Source: JAWLDA01 sp041686855 (lineage in GTDB: Bacteria > Bacillota > Limnochordia > DTU080 > RSA5). Taken from it: DNA of 64,000 nt. Shown here piece after piece: positions 44,382 to 53,854 of the stretch. Under the pieces are notes generated by a model that worked only from the letters and a program-made list of their open reading frames with translations, was not told the origin of the DNA and ran no database searches. The stretch covers positions 232,948 through 296,947 of the forward strand of contig JAWLDA010000005.1 in NCBI GenBank assembly GCA_041686855.1, in the 5' to 3' direction. The position numbers and the translations under genes are program-made. Position 1 is the stretch's first letter. The number at the start of each line of letters is the position of its first letter.

Positions 44382-46348
44382 GTCCTCTCGATGAGAATAC
44401 ACGTGTACGTCTGTAGGTTCGGCACGACAAACTCAATTCCTGATGATGTCACCTCAAACGGTAGTGAAGCGCCCGATTCCTGCGGCTCGTCGGGCGTGTA
44501 AAGCCGCGCGGAGAGGCTCTGAGCGTCGCCGTCAGGCCACGCGACCTGCGCTTTGATCTGGTCGAGCGGTTTGGTATTGGCGTAGTTGATCACGTGGAGC
44601 GTAAAACCACCCGATTCGGTCTCCCACAGGTCGGCTGCCACCGTCGTTGGGGCGTCGAGCCGCACTGGAAGGCTTCCGCCGGTCGCCTTAGTGACTGCGT
44701 CGACGATCTCCTGATGCCGCATGGGCAGGTGGGGGACGTAGAGGAATTCGGCCTTCCGCTCACTAGAGAGTGGCCGCACCGCGTCGAGCGCGTCGGGCAT
44801 GAAGACGACTCGATCCTCACCGCGCAGGTGTTCAAACGCGGGTTGTAGGCGGAGGCGAAAGTGCTCGTCGTGCGTTCCCACCTGGCCGGAGACGACGAGT
44901 CCCTTACCGCTGCGAACGAACGCTTCGATGTCCTGTACCTCTTCGTCGCTCAGGCACGTCTGGTTCGAGATCACGAGGGTGTCCAGCTCGCATAGGGTCG
45001 AGCGGTTCGCCGAGAGCACGACAACGTGTGGGATCTGGCGCCAAAGGAGCGCCTGCGATATCCCGACCCTCCCTACGAGCGCTCGTTTTTGATCAAATGT
45101 CTGAGATTCAAACGACGCGTACACTCCGACGTTGGCCCGGGAGCGTTTCACCTCGTAGAGCCACTCGTGGTCTCGGTAGAACTGCATGTAGCGCTTCATC
45201 GCTTTGTACAGCTCGGGGCGCTCGAAATGGGCTCCATCCGGCGGCGTGTCCGGTCGGAGCGCCCAGGTTGCGGCGATCACATTCCCGCCGTACGCGCCGT
45301 GTTCCGCTAGGTCGAGCGCCACCTCTTCGGCGCTCTCCACGCGCCGAAGGCCCGGTCGCTTAGGATCGCGAAACCAAGACGTCGACAAGACCAAGCGTCC
45401 CGGCGCCTGGTGCAGCTTAATCCAATGCGCACGGTTGATGATGCCGGATTCCCCGTGAACGTGCGGCAGATCCCAGTTCTCGTCAATGATGATATCGGAA
45501 CGGTAGCCGTCTGAACGTTGCAGCGCGGTGGGGCCGACGTAGTGTACGAACGCCGCCTCGGGGTTGACGTCCCGCGCGTGTTGGTGAAGTTTCACCAGAC
45601 GCTCGTGTTGTACGTCTCGGCGAAAGTAGGTGAGCTGGCGGTAGAGTGGATCCCTGGGGCTGGTTCCAGTGGGAATGCGGACGTAGTCGAGATACGGTAG
45701 GCCGAAGAGTTCTTCGATCTCCGCTTTGGAGTGCCCCTTGAACTTGTCGGCGAGGTAGCTACGGAACCGGTCCTGACAGCGAGAGCAGTGGCAATCGTAC
45801 GGTCCGCCGTCCCAGTACACGCCGTCAAGTTTGGTGTCCACCAGGGCCTTGGTGATCACGCGCTTTAGGTACTCAATGTGGTCGTCACAGGTGGCGCAGG
45901 CAAACCAGCGCCAGTAGGAGTTGCCGTAATTCAGCTTCTCGCCGCGGGCGTCGATCGAAGCCCACGCGTCGAGGTCGGGGACCTCGCGCAGCATAGTCTC
46001 GTAAATGATGGTGGTGAGCTGGTTGTATCCGAGGACGCGGATGCCGTGGCTGTGGCAGATCTCCGTAAACTGACGAGTCAGCTCGATCTGATCCGCCTCG
46101 GCCTCGAGACCGAAACCTTTGAAGAAGGCCGTCGTCGTCAAGTTAACACCCATGTCGGCAAGCTTGGCGACGATCTCTTCGGAGTGCATCCGATCGTAGT
46201 ACTCGGCGGCCCAGCGCGGGTTCCACACACCCGTTGCGCTGGGATCGCCCCCTTGCCTACGGTAGTGCGCCAAAGGCTCCCACAATCCCCACGCCCAGCG
46301 CAGTTTGCCGGGCTTGATCCACTGGGGAACGTCGTTGATACTGCTCAT
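44378..46348 (-). CDS. putative glycoside hydrolase-like TIM-barrel protein
   Basis: Cytoplasmic protein of 656 residues. The N-terminal about 400 residues look like a TIM barrel of the hypothetical glycosyl-hydrolase type (AKLADMGVNLTTTAFFKGFG; DGVYWDGGPYDCHCSRCQ; IIIDENWDLPHVHGESG). A beta-galactosidase trimerisation, GATase-like domain follows at about 440-560 (YASFESQTF; DTLVISNQTCLSDEEVQDIE; GKGLVVSGQVG). A small beta domain ends it (GGFTLHVINYANTK). Acid residues in DGVYWDGG and DENWD are catalytic candidates, but the linkage is unknown. The ATG follows GAGGAGG by 8 bases. The gene lies 20 bases after the two-domain esterase. Confidence 0.75.
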   Translation of the reverse strand: MSSINDVPQWIKPGKLRWAWGLWEPLAHYRRQGGDPSATGVWNPRWAAEYYDRMHSEEIVAKLADMGVNLTTTAFFKGFGLEAEADQIELTRQFTEICHSHGIRVLGYNQLTTIIYETMLREVPDLDAWASIDARGEKLNYGNSYWRWFACATCDDHIEYLKRVITKALVDTKLDGVYWDGGPYDCHCSRCQDRFRSYLADKFKGHSKAEIEELFGLPYLDYVRIPTGTSPRDPLYRQLTYFRRDVQHERLVKLHQHARDVNPEAAFVHYVGPTALQRSDGYRSDIIIDENWDLPHVHGESGIINRAHWIKLHQAPGRLVLSTSWFRDPKRPGLRRVESAEEVALDLAEHGAYGGNVIAATWALRPDTPPDGAHFERPELYKAMKRYMQFYRDHEWLYEVKRSRANVGVYASFESQTFDQKRALVGRVGISQALLWRQIPHVVVLSANRSTLCELDTLVISNQTCLSDEEVQDIEAFVRSGKGLVVSGQVGTHDEHFRLRLQPAFEHLRGEDRVVFMPDALDAVRPLSSERKAEFLYVPHLPMRHQEIVDAVTKATGGSLPVRLDAPTTVAADLWETESGGFTLHVINYANTKPLDQIKAQVAWPDGDAQSLSARLYTPDEPQESGASLPFEVTSSGIEFVVPNLQTYTCILIERT

Positions 46349-46368
46349 GGTGTACGCCTCCTCGATGT

Positions 46369-48342
46369 TCATTGGCGGTTTGGGATGTGACTTAGGAATG
46401 GGCCAAAAACGTCCGGTTCGCTCAACGGCTCCGTCCCCTCCATTAGGCTCACAATGCGACACGGCCGTGGCGCGAGCGTTTGCAGCAGTTGAGGAACGTC
46501 GCCGACGTGCGAAATCAGCCCCGGCACGAGCGCGAATGCGTACTCATAGCGCAATGCGTCGTGCGCGCTCCGATCACTCGGAGGTATGAACGACGCCGGC
46601 AGCTTCGACAGCTCCAGACGGGTGACGTCGTCGGACAAAACGGCGGCGGCGAGCGCTACCAACGTGGAGAATCCGTGAGCGAAGAGTTCGACTCCTCCGG
46701 CGGGAGCGAACGTCTCCTTCACCCAGTCGATGGTCGCGAGGAGATCGAGCGTGCGTATTCCAAAGAGCGGCCGGTCGTATCCGATCCCCTTCTGCATGGC
46801 CACCCATTCGTCGAGGCGCCCGTCGTCTGCGAGCTCCCTGGGGGTGAGCTCACCCCAGCCGCGCACGTCGACACACACCGCCCGCACGCCTTCCGCAAGC
46901 GCATGCTTTACGCTGTCCCGGCACCACGCCGAGTCCTTACCGTCACGGTCGATCAGGATACGCACGCGTGGGGAAGTCTCTCGTGGCGATTCCTGGACCA
47001 AATCTGTAGTCACGGTTGGTTTCGCTCCTGAATCCGGCGAGCGGGCAATACACGTCAGCGAGAGAGGCCCATCGGGGTCGACCCACAGCGTGACGGATTC
47101 GAGGCGCTCGTCAATTGGCGTACGTTGAACCTGCGGGCGCTCCCGGAGGGACGGAAGTTTTAGGACGTCTCGCAATCTTTGGCGGGTGAGGGTTCCTTCG
47201 CTTGTGAGGCCTTTCAGGAGGATCCGAGCCTCCTCCCGCACGAACGCGTTGAGGGTACGCTTCAGACCCGGCGGCACGTGTGGATCCGAGAAACAGAGCA
47301 GTGCCGGGTGATCGGTCGGCAACGGTTCGAGGTCGACCGGTTCCTTGGCCGCTTCGGGTTCGTTCACTCCTTGTAGATGCTTAAGGAAGAACGCGTATGC
47401 CGCTTCGCGTTTGGCTTGCGTCAGGGAGTGCGGGTCGCGCGAGATAAACTGCTGCACTCGCTCTGCCTGTTCGTAGAGCGCGTAGAAGCGCCGCGTGCGG
47501 CGGTACACTTCACGCTGCAAATCCCACGGGAAGACCCGGTCCAAGTCTCCGCCGAGCAAGAGAAGGGGTCTCGGGGCGATGAGGCCGAGGACGTGCTCGA
47601 TCTCGGCATGGGGAATGATCTGGGGCGCCAAGTTGCAGAAGCAAATGTCGCGCTCTTTCGCATGGTTGTACGCGAACGACGTTGTGGCGTCGGAGGGGAT
47701 GGCGACGGCGATTCGTTCGTCCAAGGCGGCGGTCCAAATCGTCTGTGTTCCTCCGCCCGAGTTGCCGATGCATCCGATACGCTTGGCATCCACTTCGGAG
47801 CGGGCACACAAGACGTCGAGGCACTTGAGGTTATCCCAGACCTCCATGCCGATCAGTGACGACCCGATGAGCGTCGGCGATCCCATGCCGTTGTGGCCGA
47901 GTCCCTGCCGCTCACCGTGTCCAATCGCGTCCGGCGCCAGAACGACGAAGCCTTTGCGGGCGAGGCCGATGTAGAGCGATTGGTAGGCAGGAGCCGCTTT
48001 GCCGGAGTCGATGTTGTGGCCGGGCGGACAGAGGATCGCGGGCGCCGGCGCCTGCAAACCCTTGGGAACGTAAAGGTTCGCTGTGACGAGGAAGTTTGGA
48101 CGGGTCTCGATGGTCAATCGTTCGATGGTGTACGACGCAAACTCACTCGTGCCGTTCAGCGTGGCAACGGGGTCTTGTGGTGCGTGGGGAACGACCCCGA
48201 GAGAACGCCACAGCCGCTTCCGTAATTCGGCGGCCTGCCGCTCCCATTCGGCGCGTGTCATCGGCGTCCTGGGGCGAGGCGTACCCTCGGCTATACGCTC
48301 GTAGGTGTCCCAAAGGGAGCGGGACGCGGGCACGCTGTTCAT
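46369..48342 (-). CDS. two-domain acetylxylan-esterase-like hydrolase
   Basis: Protein of 657 residues with two alpha/beta-hydrolase halves. The first (about 60-330) appears active: oxyanion region AILCPPGHN, nucleophile elbow GCIGNSGGGTQT, acid in LGGDLDRVF and His in SRDPHSLTQ. The second (about 440-640) is degraded: its elbow reads AHGFSTLVAL instead of GxSxG. It is a paralogue of the protein at 61.1-63.1 kb. No signal peptide is seen, so it probably deacetylates imported oligosaccharides. The ATG giving MNSVPAS was chosen because GGGAAGG lies 8 bases before it; earlier ATG codons are alternatives. Confidence 0.8.
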   Translation of the reverse strand: MNSVPASRSLWDTYERIAEGTPRPRTPMTRAEWERQAAELRKRLWRSLGVVPHAPQDPVATLNGTSEFASYTIERLTIETRPNFLVTANLYVPKGLQAPAPAILCPPGHNIDSGKAAPAYQSLYIGLARKGFVVLAPDAIGHGERQGLGHNGMGSPTLIGSSLIGMEVWDNLKCLDVLCARSEVDAKRIGCIGNSGGGTQTIWTAALDERIAVAIPSDATTSFAYNHAKERDICFCNLAPQIIPHAEIEHVLGLIAPRPLLLLGGDLDRVFPWDLQREVYRRTRRFYALYEQAERVQQFISRDPHSLTQAKREAAYAFFLKHLQGVNEPEAAKEPVDLEPLPTDHPALLCFSDPHVPPGLKRTLNAFVREEARILLKGLTSEGTLTRQRLRDVLKLPSLRERPQVQRTPIDERLESVTLWVDPDGPLSLTCIARSPDSGAKPTVTTDLVQESPRETSPRVRILIDRDGKDSAWCRDSVKHALAEGVRAVCVDVRGWGELTPRELADDGRLDEWVAMQKGIGYDRPLFGIRTLDLLATIDWVKETFAPAGGVELFAHGFSTLVALAAAVLSDDVTRLELSKLPASFIPPSDRSAHDALRYEYAFALVPGLISHVGDVPQLLQTLAPRPCRIVSLMEGTEPLSEPDVFGPFLSHIPNRQ

Positions 48343-48420
48343 GAGCATCACCTTCCCACATGGGTTGAATCACATTGTGGCGATCGATAGCGATCGGCAA
48401 GTGGGTAACTTGGGAGGGCC

Positions 48421-48445
48421 CGGACTCACCCGAGGGGCGAGTCCG
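48421..48445. terminator. hairpin after sugar-binding protein gene
   Basis: CGGACTC pairs with GAGTCCG around an 11-base loop, starting 13 bases after the minus-strand binding-protein stop. Transcription may partly read through into the esterase gene. Confidence 0.55.
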
Positions 48446-48457
48446 GACGGCGTTTTG

Positions 48458-49747
48458 CTACTTCTCTTGGTCGATCTTTTGCCAGGTCTCCGAGAGGACA
48501 GCCTCAAGTTGGTCGTTGGCGGCCTCGAGGATCGCACGAGGATCGGCCTCACCGGTCCGAAGCTTGGGCAGGTGCTCCCTCAATACGGCGTTGACAGCTT
48601 GCGAGTTGGGAGGTGAGGGCTGCGCTACGACACGGTCGAACGATTCGACGATGGCCCGTCGATTGAGGAACGAATTCTCCGTAAAGTTGAGTCCAACGTT
48701 GGCGGGATCGAAGTCTCGGTAGTACGCAGCGAGCGGCCCCGGACCTCCGGGGATGAAGCCGATCTCCATGGCGATCTGCTGCGTCTCGGGCTCCATCCAA
48801 AATTCCAGGAAGGTCCACGCAGCTTCTGCATTGGGCGCTCCGTTGACCATGGCGATCCCGGCGCCGCTTCCGTACGTGACCTCTCCGGCCGGCGTGGTGG
48901 GCCACACCTCGATGTCCCAGTCGTGGGTCATGCCGTCGAAGCGAGAGTAGACCGTCTGAATGCCGCCAACCATGGCCAGTTCACCCTGGGTGAAGGCGTC
49001 GTACGTACTGATCGTCGGATTAGAGACGTTCCACGTGTTGTACAGGTCATGCACCCAGGTGAACGCTTCGACGTTCCTAGGATTAAGGAGGTTGGCGTGG
49101 CGCAGGTCTTCGGTCCACTTCATCGTTCCCCAGAAGTGATCGGCGTTGATGTGCGCGTTGATCACTTCGAGGCCCCACTGGTCGTTGACTCCGTCACCGT
49201 TTTGATCGCGGCTGAGTCGGCGGGCGTGATCGACCAGCTCCTCGGTCATGCGCCAATCGGACGTCGGGTAGCCGAGTCCATGGCTATCAAAGAGCGACTT
49301 GTTGTACCAGAGCAAGTGCGTGCTGAGCTGCATGGGCAGTCCGGTGATGCGTCCGTCGGTGGTGAAAAAGTCGACGACACCGCGCGGGAAGGTCGAGTAG
49401 ATGTCGATGGCTTCCCGTTCGAGATACGGCGTGAGGTCGGCGTACAAACCTTGCCGCTCCACGTCTGCGTGCGTGGCAAAGTGCGTGTAGGTGAGGTCGG
49501 GCGGGGAGCCGCCGATCGAGCGGATCACCAGGGCCTCCTGTACGCTGTAGGCGTTTCCGCCCTGAGAGTCCATGCGCACCTCAATGTCGGGGTACCGGGC
49601 GTGGAATGCGTCGAGGACGGGTTTGAGGCGCACCGGGTCACCCCACACCAGGAAGTTCACCGTGGACTTGGCCATGGCGATCGAAGAAAGCATGAAGGTT
49701 GCCAAAAGAAGCGTGAAGAGCAACAGCTTGGTCGTTTTCCGAAACAT
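48458..49747 (-). CDS. ABC sugar-binding protein
   Basis: Family 1 solute-binding protein of 429 residues. The signal peptide is LLLFTLLLATFMLSSIAMA. Mature features include VNFLVWGDPVRLKPVLDAF, SIGGSPPDLTYTHFATHAD, LLWYNKSLFDSHGLG, the EF-hand-like DQNGDGVNDQWG and VTYGSGAGIAMVNGAPNAEAAW. GAGGG precedes the ATG. It sits between the amidohydrolase and the esterase in a minus-strand run and has no permease genes with it. Confidence 0.92.
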   Translation of the reverse strand: MFRKTTKLLLFTLLLATFMLSSIAMAKSTVNFLVWGDPVRLKPVLDAFHARYPDIEVRMDSQGGNAYSVQEALVIRSIGGSPPDLTYTHFATHADVERQGLYADLTPYLEREAIDIYSTFPRGVVDFFTTDGRITGLPMQLSTHLLWYNKSLFDSHGLGYPTSDWRMTEELVDHARRLSRDQNGDGVNDQWGLEVINAHINADHFWGTMKWTEDLRHANLLNPRNVEAFTWVHDLYNTWNVSNPTISTYDAFTQGELAMVGGIQTVYSRFDGMTHDWDIEVWPTTPAGEVTYGSGAGIAMVNGAPNAEAAWTFLEFWMEPETQQIAMEIGFIPGGPGPLAAYYRDFDPANVGLNFTENSFLNRRAIVESFDRVVAQPSPPNSQAVNAVLREHLPKLRTGEADPRAILEAANDQLEAVLSETWQKIDQEK

Positions 49748-49791
49748 AAATTTCCCTCCTATCGAATGAGCGTTTACAGAGGTCGGTTGGC

Positions 49792-50901
49792 TTAAATCGC
49801 TGCGCTATCCCCCTCCTTCGCTGTATTCGGCAGCCCGTAGAGTTCTAACGCATTCTCACGAAAGATCCGGCGTTTGAGATTCGCTGGGATGCCGCGCAAA
49901 ACTTCGTTGGGATCGTCAAAGTCCCAATGCGGGTAATCCGAAGCAAACATTACGGTGTGGTAAGCGTCGATCGCTTCAAAGAGCTGTAGAAGATGATCGA
50001 GCTTTTCGGGCTCCTCAATCGGTTGAGTCGTGAAGCGGACGTGACGCTTCATGTAGTGACTGGGCAGCTCCTGCAGCCAGGGTACCTCAGATCGTAACGC
50101 CTTGTAATTCTTGTCCAGCCGCCACATGATGGGGGCCGCCCAGGCAATACCGCCCTCGATGAGGACGAATTTGAAGTTGGGAAACTTCTCAAAGACACCT
50201 TCGCAGATGAGACTGACGAGGTGGTTGATGTACGAGGTGGCGAGAATGGTATGCCATTCGATGTAGTACGACGGATACCCGGAGGCTGTCGGAATGGTAA
50301 TTCCGTTTCCCTCTTTCCCCGGATGGACGGCGACGGGGAGCCCCAGGCTGGCGGCGGCTTCGTAGATGGGCCAAAAGTAGCGCTTGCCAAAAAGGGTGGG
50401 CGATGCGCTCGACATGAGTACCTGCACGATCTGTGGGTGCGACCCGACGCGCAAGATCTCCTCGACGGAACGGGGCACGTCCTGGGGAGCGATCATCATC
50501 GAGCCGCGAAAGTTGGGATTCATGGAGAGCCAGGTGTCGATGAGATCGTCGTTGTACGCCCGAGCGTACGCAATGGCGAAATCTGAGTTGGAATGAACGT
50601 TGGCGCCGAGGTTGCCCGAGCCGTTGAGGATCGGGTACTCGATACCGTATGCGTCGAGCAGTTGCTCTCTAAGGAAGGCCGGATCGCTGCCGGCCGCTCC
50701 GCCCGAAGGCGGACGAGCGTCGGTGCGCATGCCGCTGCGTCCCACGCCTCCCGGCCAGGTCATGCCGCCGGGCAATGACTTCTTGCGCCAATATTCGGGC
50801 ATCCGATCTCGAAAAGCTTTCTGGTCGACAATCCCTTGGTGGACGTCGGTGTCCACGAGACCGTAACCAAAGTGTTCTTTGGCGGAGCGGGTCGAGGTCA
50901 A
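49792..50901 (-). CDS. amidohydrolase-2 family metal hydrolase
   Basis: TIM-barrel metal-dependent hydrolase or decarboxylase of the ACMSD-like group, 369 residues. The first metal motif is GLVDTDVHQG (DxH). Further ligands are in LPVAVHPGKEG (His), FVLIEGGIAW and the late VMFASDYPHWDFDDP (Asp). Substrates of this family include aromatic acids, lactones and sugar acids. Together with the Rieske gene just upstream, oxidation followed by hydrolysis of a ring or lactone is possible. The first ATG is used; a strong upstream site (GGAGGAGAG) supports it. Confidence 0.88.
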   Translation of the reverse strand: MTSTRSAKEHFGYGLVDTDVHQGIVDQKAFRDRMPEYWRKKSLPGGMTWPGGVGRSGMRTDARPPSGGAAGSDPAFLREQLLDAYGIEYPILNGSGNLGANVHSNSDFAIAYARAYNDDLIDTWLSMNPNFRGSMMIAPQDVPRSVEEILRVGSHPQIVQVLMSSASPTLFGKRYFWPIYEAAASLGLPVAVHPGKEGNGITIPTASGYPSYYIEWHTILATSYINHLVSLICEGVFEKFPNFKFVLIEGGIAWAAPIMWRLDKNYKALRSEVPWLQELPSHYMKRHVRFTTQPIEEPEKLDHLLQLFEAIDAYHTVMFASDYPHWDFDDPNEVLRGIPANLKRRIFRENALELYGLPNTAKEGDSAAI

Positions 50902-50974
50902 AAGGCTCTCTCCTCCGGTGGACGTAATGAGTTGGATGCTGTGTGAGCAGTCGTTCTAGCGGTGTTTCCAGTCG

Positions 50975-51391
50975 TTACATGTGCACGAAGAGTCGCCCGG
51001 TCTCCACCGTGACCGGATACGTCTCGACGGACGGCCACGCGCTGTCGTCGTCGGTGTCCCACGTCTCCACGGTGACGTCGTACGAGCGCACACGGCATTT
51101 GAACGGATCAAAGACGGACTGGCCTGTCGTCACATCGAACTCCCATCCGTGCCACGGGCAGCTCAAGATCTTTCCCCGATGCCCGATGACGTACTCGCCC
51201 GGCTTGGACGGGAGGGTGGTGCCGGCGAGCGTTCCCTCGCACAAAGGCGCCGCTTGGTGCGGACAACGATTTAACAGGGCGTGGAATCTTCCCTCCACAT
51301 TGAAGACACCAATCGAGCGTCCCTTCACTTCGAAAGTTTTCCACTTTCCAGGTGGAATTTCGTGGGCGAAACCAACCATATATCGATCCAG
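50975..51391 (-). CDS. Rieske [2Fe-2S] protein
   Basis: Small ferredoxin-like Rieske protein of 138 residues. The cluster ligands are in NRCPHQAAPLCEG (CxH) and LSCPWHGWEFD (CxxH), separated by 40 residues. No catalytic oxygenase domain follows, so it is a carrier or a small subunit. GGGAGGGG lies 6 bases before a CTG that would give (M)DRYMVGFAHEIPPG, a typical Rieske N-terminus. The first ATG, at 51379, is 18 bases from that site. I therefore favour the rare CTG. It begins the minus-strand run and is divergent from an AraC gene, with a shared motif between them. Confidence 0.85.
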   Translation of the reverse strand: MDRYMVGFAHEIPPGKWKTFEVKGRSIGVFNVEGRFHALLNRCPHQAAPLCEGTLAGTTLPSKPGEYVIGHRGKILSCPWHGWEFDVTTGQSVFDPFKCRVRSYDVTVETWDTDDDSAWPSVETYPVTVETGRLFVHM

Positions 51392-51463
51392 TGGGTGCCC
51401 CTCCCATTTCGAATGAGGATTTGGATTCGGTGTACTAGATAATACATGTCGAATTCTTGCGTT

Positions 51464-51499
51464 GAAATAGAGGATAATCGCCGACTTGGATTTTATTAA
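51464..51499. promoter_or_regulatory. conserved promoter motif, copy 1
   Basis: A 36-bp block containing TAGAGGATAATCG and GACTTGGATTTTATTAA. It matches 56575-56611 at about 31 positions, although the two regions otherwise differ. It lies between the divergent Rieske and AraC genes and is followed by GAGCGAGAGG in both copies' style. It is probably a binding site for the AraC regulator or a common promoter. Confidence 0.6.
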
Positions 51500-51520
51500 A
51501 CAGAGCGAGAGGGTGGGCCG

Positions 51521-52336
51521 ATGTATCAGGTATGCAGAGCTGTTTACAGTATTTATAGGGCGAATCGGGGAATTCTCCCCGGCGTAGTCGCCAACCCGAC
51601 GTGGGGGTACATCGCCCAAGGGAAGGCTCGCTACGAACTAAACGGCGAGACCTTTTGGGTGGATCGCGGCAGCCTCATTTGGCTTCCGCAGAACACGCAG
51701 CGGGCCATGAGGGCACAGTCGACCCTGCTGCACTTGCACTCCGTTGGGGTGGAGCTGGACTCTTGTCCGGCCGGCTCATGTCAGCGGTTAGTCGGCGGCT
51801 TACCCGCAAAGGCCGAAGTGGTGCACATCAGCAATCCCGGACACGTCGAGAGTCTCTTTAAGCTGATGGAACGCCTATGGGTACAGCGTTCGCCGTGGGC
51901 GGAGTTGGAGATGCGGGGTGTGGGACTACAGATCGCGGCGCAGTTCTTTAGCGCACGCAGCGAACCAGACGTGCAACCGCACGTGAAGCAGAGAGTGAAT
52001 GCAGTCCTTGACTACTTGGCTACACATTACACGGAGCCCGACTTAAGCCTAGACGATCTGGCGGCCGTCTCCGGCTGGTCGAAACAGTACTTTATCGGGG
52101 CGTTTCGCAGGTTGACCGGTCAGACGCCGATGGCGTACGTGCGGCGACTTCAGATCAATTTGAGCCTCGATCTCCTCGCGCTGCGGGAGGGGAGCGTCCA
52201 AGAGATCGCTGAGCGCGTCGGTTTTCGGGATGCAGCCTATTTCACGAGAGCTTTCACCCGGCACGTCGGAAAGCCGCCCTCCTACTTTATGGGCGTCGAG
52301 AACCGTTATGTACGCGTTCATGACGTAAGGGAGTAA
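51521..52336 (+). CDS. AraC-family transcriptional regulator
   Basis: Regulator of 271 residues. The cupin-like sensor half includes WGYIAQGKARYELNGETFWV and GSLIWLPQNTQRAM. The paired HTH at the C-terminus shows LDDLAAVSGWSKQYFIGAFR, then VQEIAERVGFRDAAYFTRAF and the family ending GKPPSYF. GAGAGGGTGGG precedes the ATG. It is divergent from the Rieske/amidohydrolase/binding-protein/esterase run and most likely controls it in response to an imported oligosaccharide. Confidence 0.92.
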   Translation: MYQVCRAVYSIYRANRGILPGVVANPTWGYIAQGKARYELNGETFWVDRGSLIWLPQNTQRAMRAQSTLLHLHSVGVELDSCPAGSCQRLVGGLPAKAEVVHISNPGHVESLFKLMERLWVQRSPWAELEMRGVGLQIAAQFFSARSEPDVQPHVKQRVNAVLDYLATHYTEPDLSLDDLAAVSGWSKQYFIGAFRRLTGQTPMAYVRRLQINLSLDLLALREGSVQEIAERVGFRDAAYFTRAFTRHVGKPPSYFMGVENRYVRVHDVRE

Positions 52337-52387
52337 GTGTGCGCAGGATGGCACTCACCGCATTGTGAATGCCATGCGCTGCACCAA

Positions 52388-53854
52388 CTATTTGACCGGG
52401 TGTTGCAAATCGATGGTGTCCTGGGTCTCTTTCTGCCAGGAGTGTAAACGCTCCGTGAGCGCTCGAACGATAGGACGACAGCCTGGGTCGCTGATGCAAT
52501 TCGTCATTTCGAAGGGGTCCTGATCCAAGTCATAAAGCTCTGATTCGCCGATGCCGTTGAGGGTCAACTTCCAACCCGCTCGGTCAACAAGGGTGCGAAA
52601 CGGCACACCCGCAATGCGTTGAACGCGGGCCTGCACTTCTTCGGAGTCATCGGGTGTCATAAATGACTTGTCACCGGACGTGCCGTTCCACTCGACCACG
52701 ACCGGGGAGGCCAACTCAAAGTCTCGCCTTTCGATGGCGGTAGTGAGGTCTCGCCCAGGAAGATGCGTTGGCACGTCGGCTCCGAGCGCCGATAGTAACG
52801 TTGGCATCAGGTCGATCTGGCTGACGGGCTGGGTGATCCTCTGTGCCGGACGTTCCAGCCACGGAATGCGCATCATGAGCGGGACACGCACCGATTCTTC
52901 GAACATGACGGTCTTCCCGATCAGACCGTGATTCCCCAGCATTTCACCGTGGTCGCTGGTGAAGACCACGATCGTGTTCTCATTCAGACCGTTCGCCTTG
53001 AGTTTGTCAAGGATAACGCCGACGTACTTGTCCACGAGGGAGACGAGCCCCCAATACCGTGCTGTAAGTTTGCGCAAGGACGCCTCATCGGGGATGCTCT
53101 TTTGAGAATGCGCACGCTGCACGTGGTTGCGAAAGGGGATGTTCTCCGCCATCTCCGCTGTAAAGTTTGACGGAATCGGCATGTCTGCAGGATCGTACAT
53201 GTCGTCAAATGCGCCGAAGTAGGGCGGGTGGGGCTCAAGGAAATTGAGGCAGAGAACGAACGGATCGTCGCCCGCCCGATCTAGAAACTCGCAGGCGCTC
53301 TTTGCGAGAAAGGCAGGCTTACTGTACGCTTCGGGAACGCGGGCCGCCTCGCCTCGGCTGAAAACATTGCCGTCCTTGGGCGTGAACCCATTTTTGACGA
53401 GAAAGTGATGGTAGTCTGAGCGGGCGTTGCGGTCACGACTCGGATTGTAGAAGCGGCGGTACGCGTCCTCGACGCCCACCCACTCGTCAAACCCGCGCTG
53501 TGCGAAGATTTCGTCTCCCAGGTGCCACTTGCCCATGTACGCAGTGCGATAGTTGGCGTTGGCATCGGAGAGCATCTCCGGAAGCGTGGGGATCTCCTCG
53601 GTCAGGTGCATATCGTTATTGACGCATCCGTGTGTATGAGGGTACACCCCTGTCATCAAAGTCGCGCGGGAGGGTGTGCAGACGGGCTGGGTTACGTAGG
53701 CGCGTTCAAAAAGGAGGCTCTCTGCCGCCAGGGCGTCAAGGTTGGGCGTGTGGATATCGGGATTGCCGTAGCAGCCAAGAGAGTCGTACCGTTGCTGATC
53801 CGTAAAGATGAAGAGCAAGTTTGGTCGGTCGGGCCTCTTACTTTCTGTCGTCAT
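52388..53854 (-). CDS. type I sulfatase
   Basis: Sulfate ester hydrolase of 488 residues. The N-terminal metal motif is LLFIFTDQQRYDSLGCYG. The formylglycine signature is VCTPSRATLMTG, so Cys would be converted by an FGE enzyme not seen in the window. Further active-site parts are YMGKWHLG, VVFTSDHGEMLGNHG and PVVVEWNG. No signal peptide is apparent, pointing to intracellular desulfation. GGAGG lies 11 bases before the ATG; an upstream extension of 27 residues is less likely. Its presence suggests a sulfated polysaccharide as the substrate of this locus. Confidence 0.93.
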   Translation of the reverse strand: MTTESKRPDRPNLLFIFTDQQRYDSLGCYGNPDIHTPNLDALAAESLLFERAYVTQPVCTPSRATLMTGVYPHTHGCVNNDMHLTEEIPTLPEMLSDANANYRTAYMGKWHLGDEIFAQRGFDEWVGVEDAYRRFYNPSRDRNARSDYHHFLVKNGFTPKDGNVFSRGEAARVPEAYSKPAFLAKSACEFLDRAGDDPFVLCLNFLEPHPPYFGAFDDMYDPADMPIPSNFTAEMAENIPFRNHVQRAHSQKSIPDEASLRKLTARYWGLVSLVDKYVGVILDKLKANGLNENTIVVFTSDHGEMLGNHGLIGKTVMFEESVRVPLMMRIPWLERPAQRITQPVSQIDLMPTLLSALGADVPTHLPGRDLTTAIERRDFELASPVVVEWNGTSGDKSFMTPDDSEEVQARVQRIAGVPFRTLVDRAGWKLTLNGIGESELYDLDQDPFEMTNCISDPGCRPIVRALTERLHSWQKETQDTIDLQHPVK

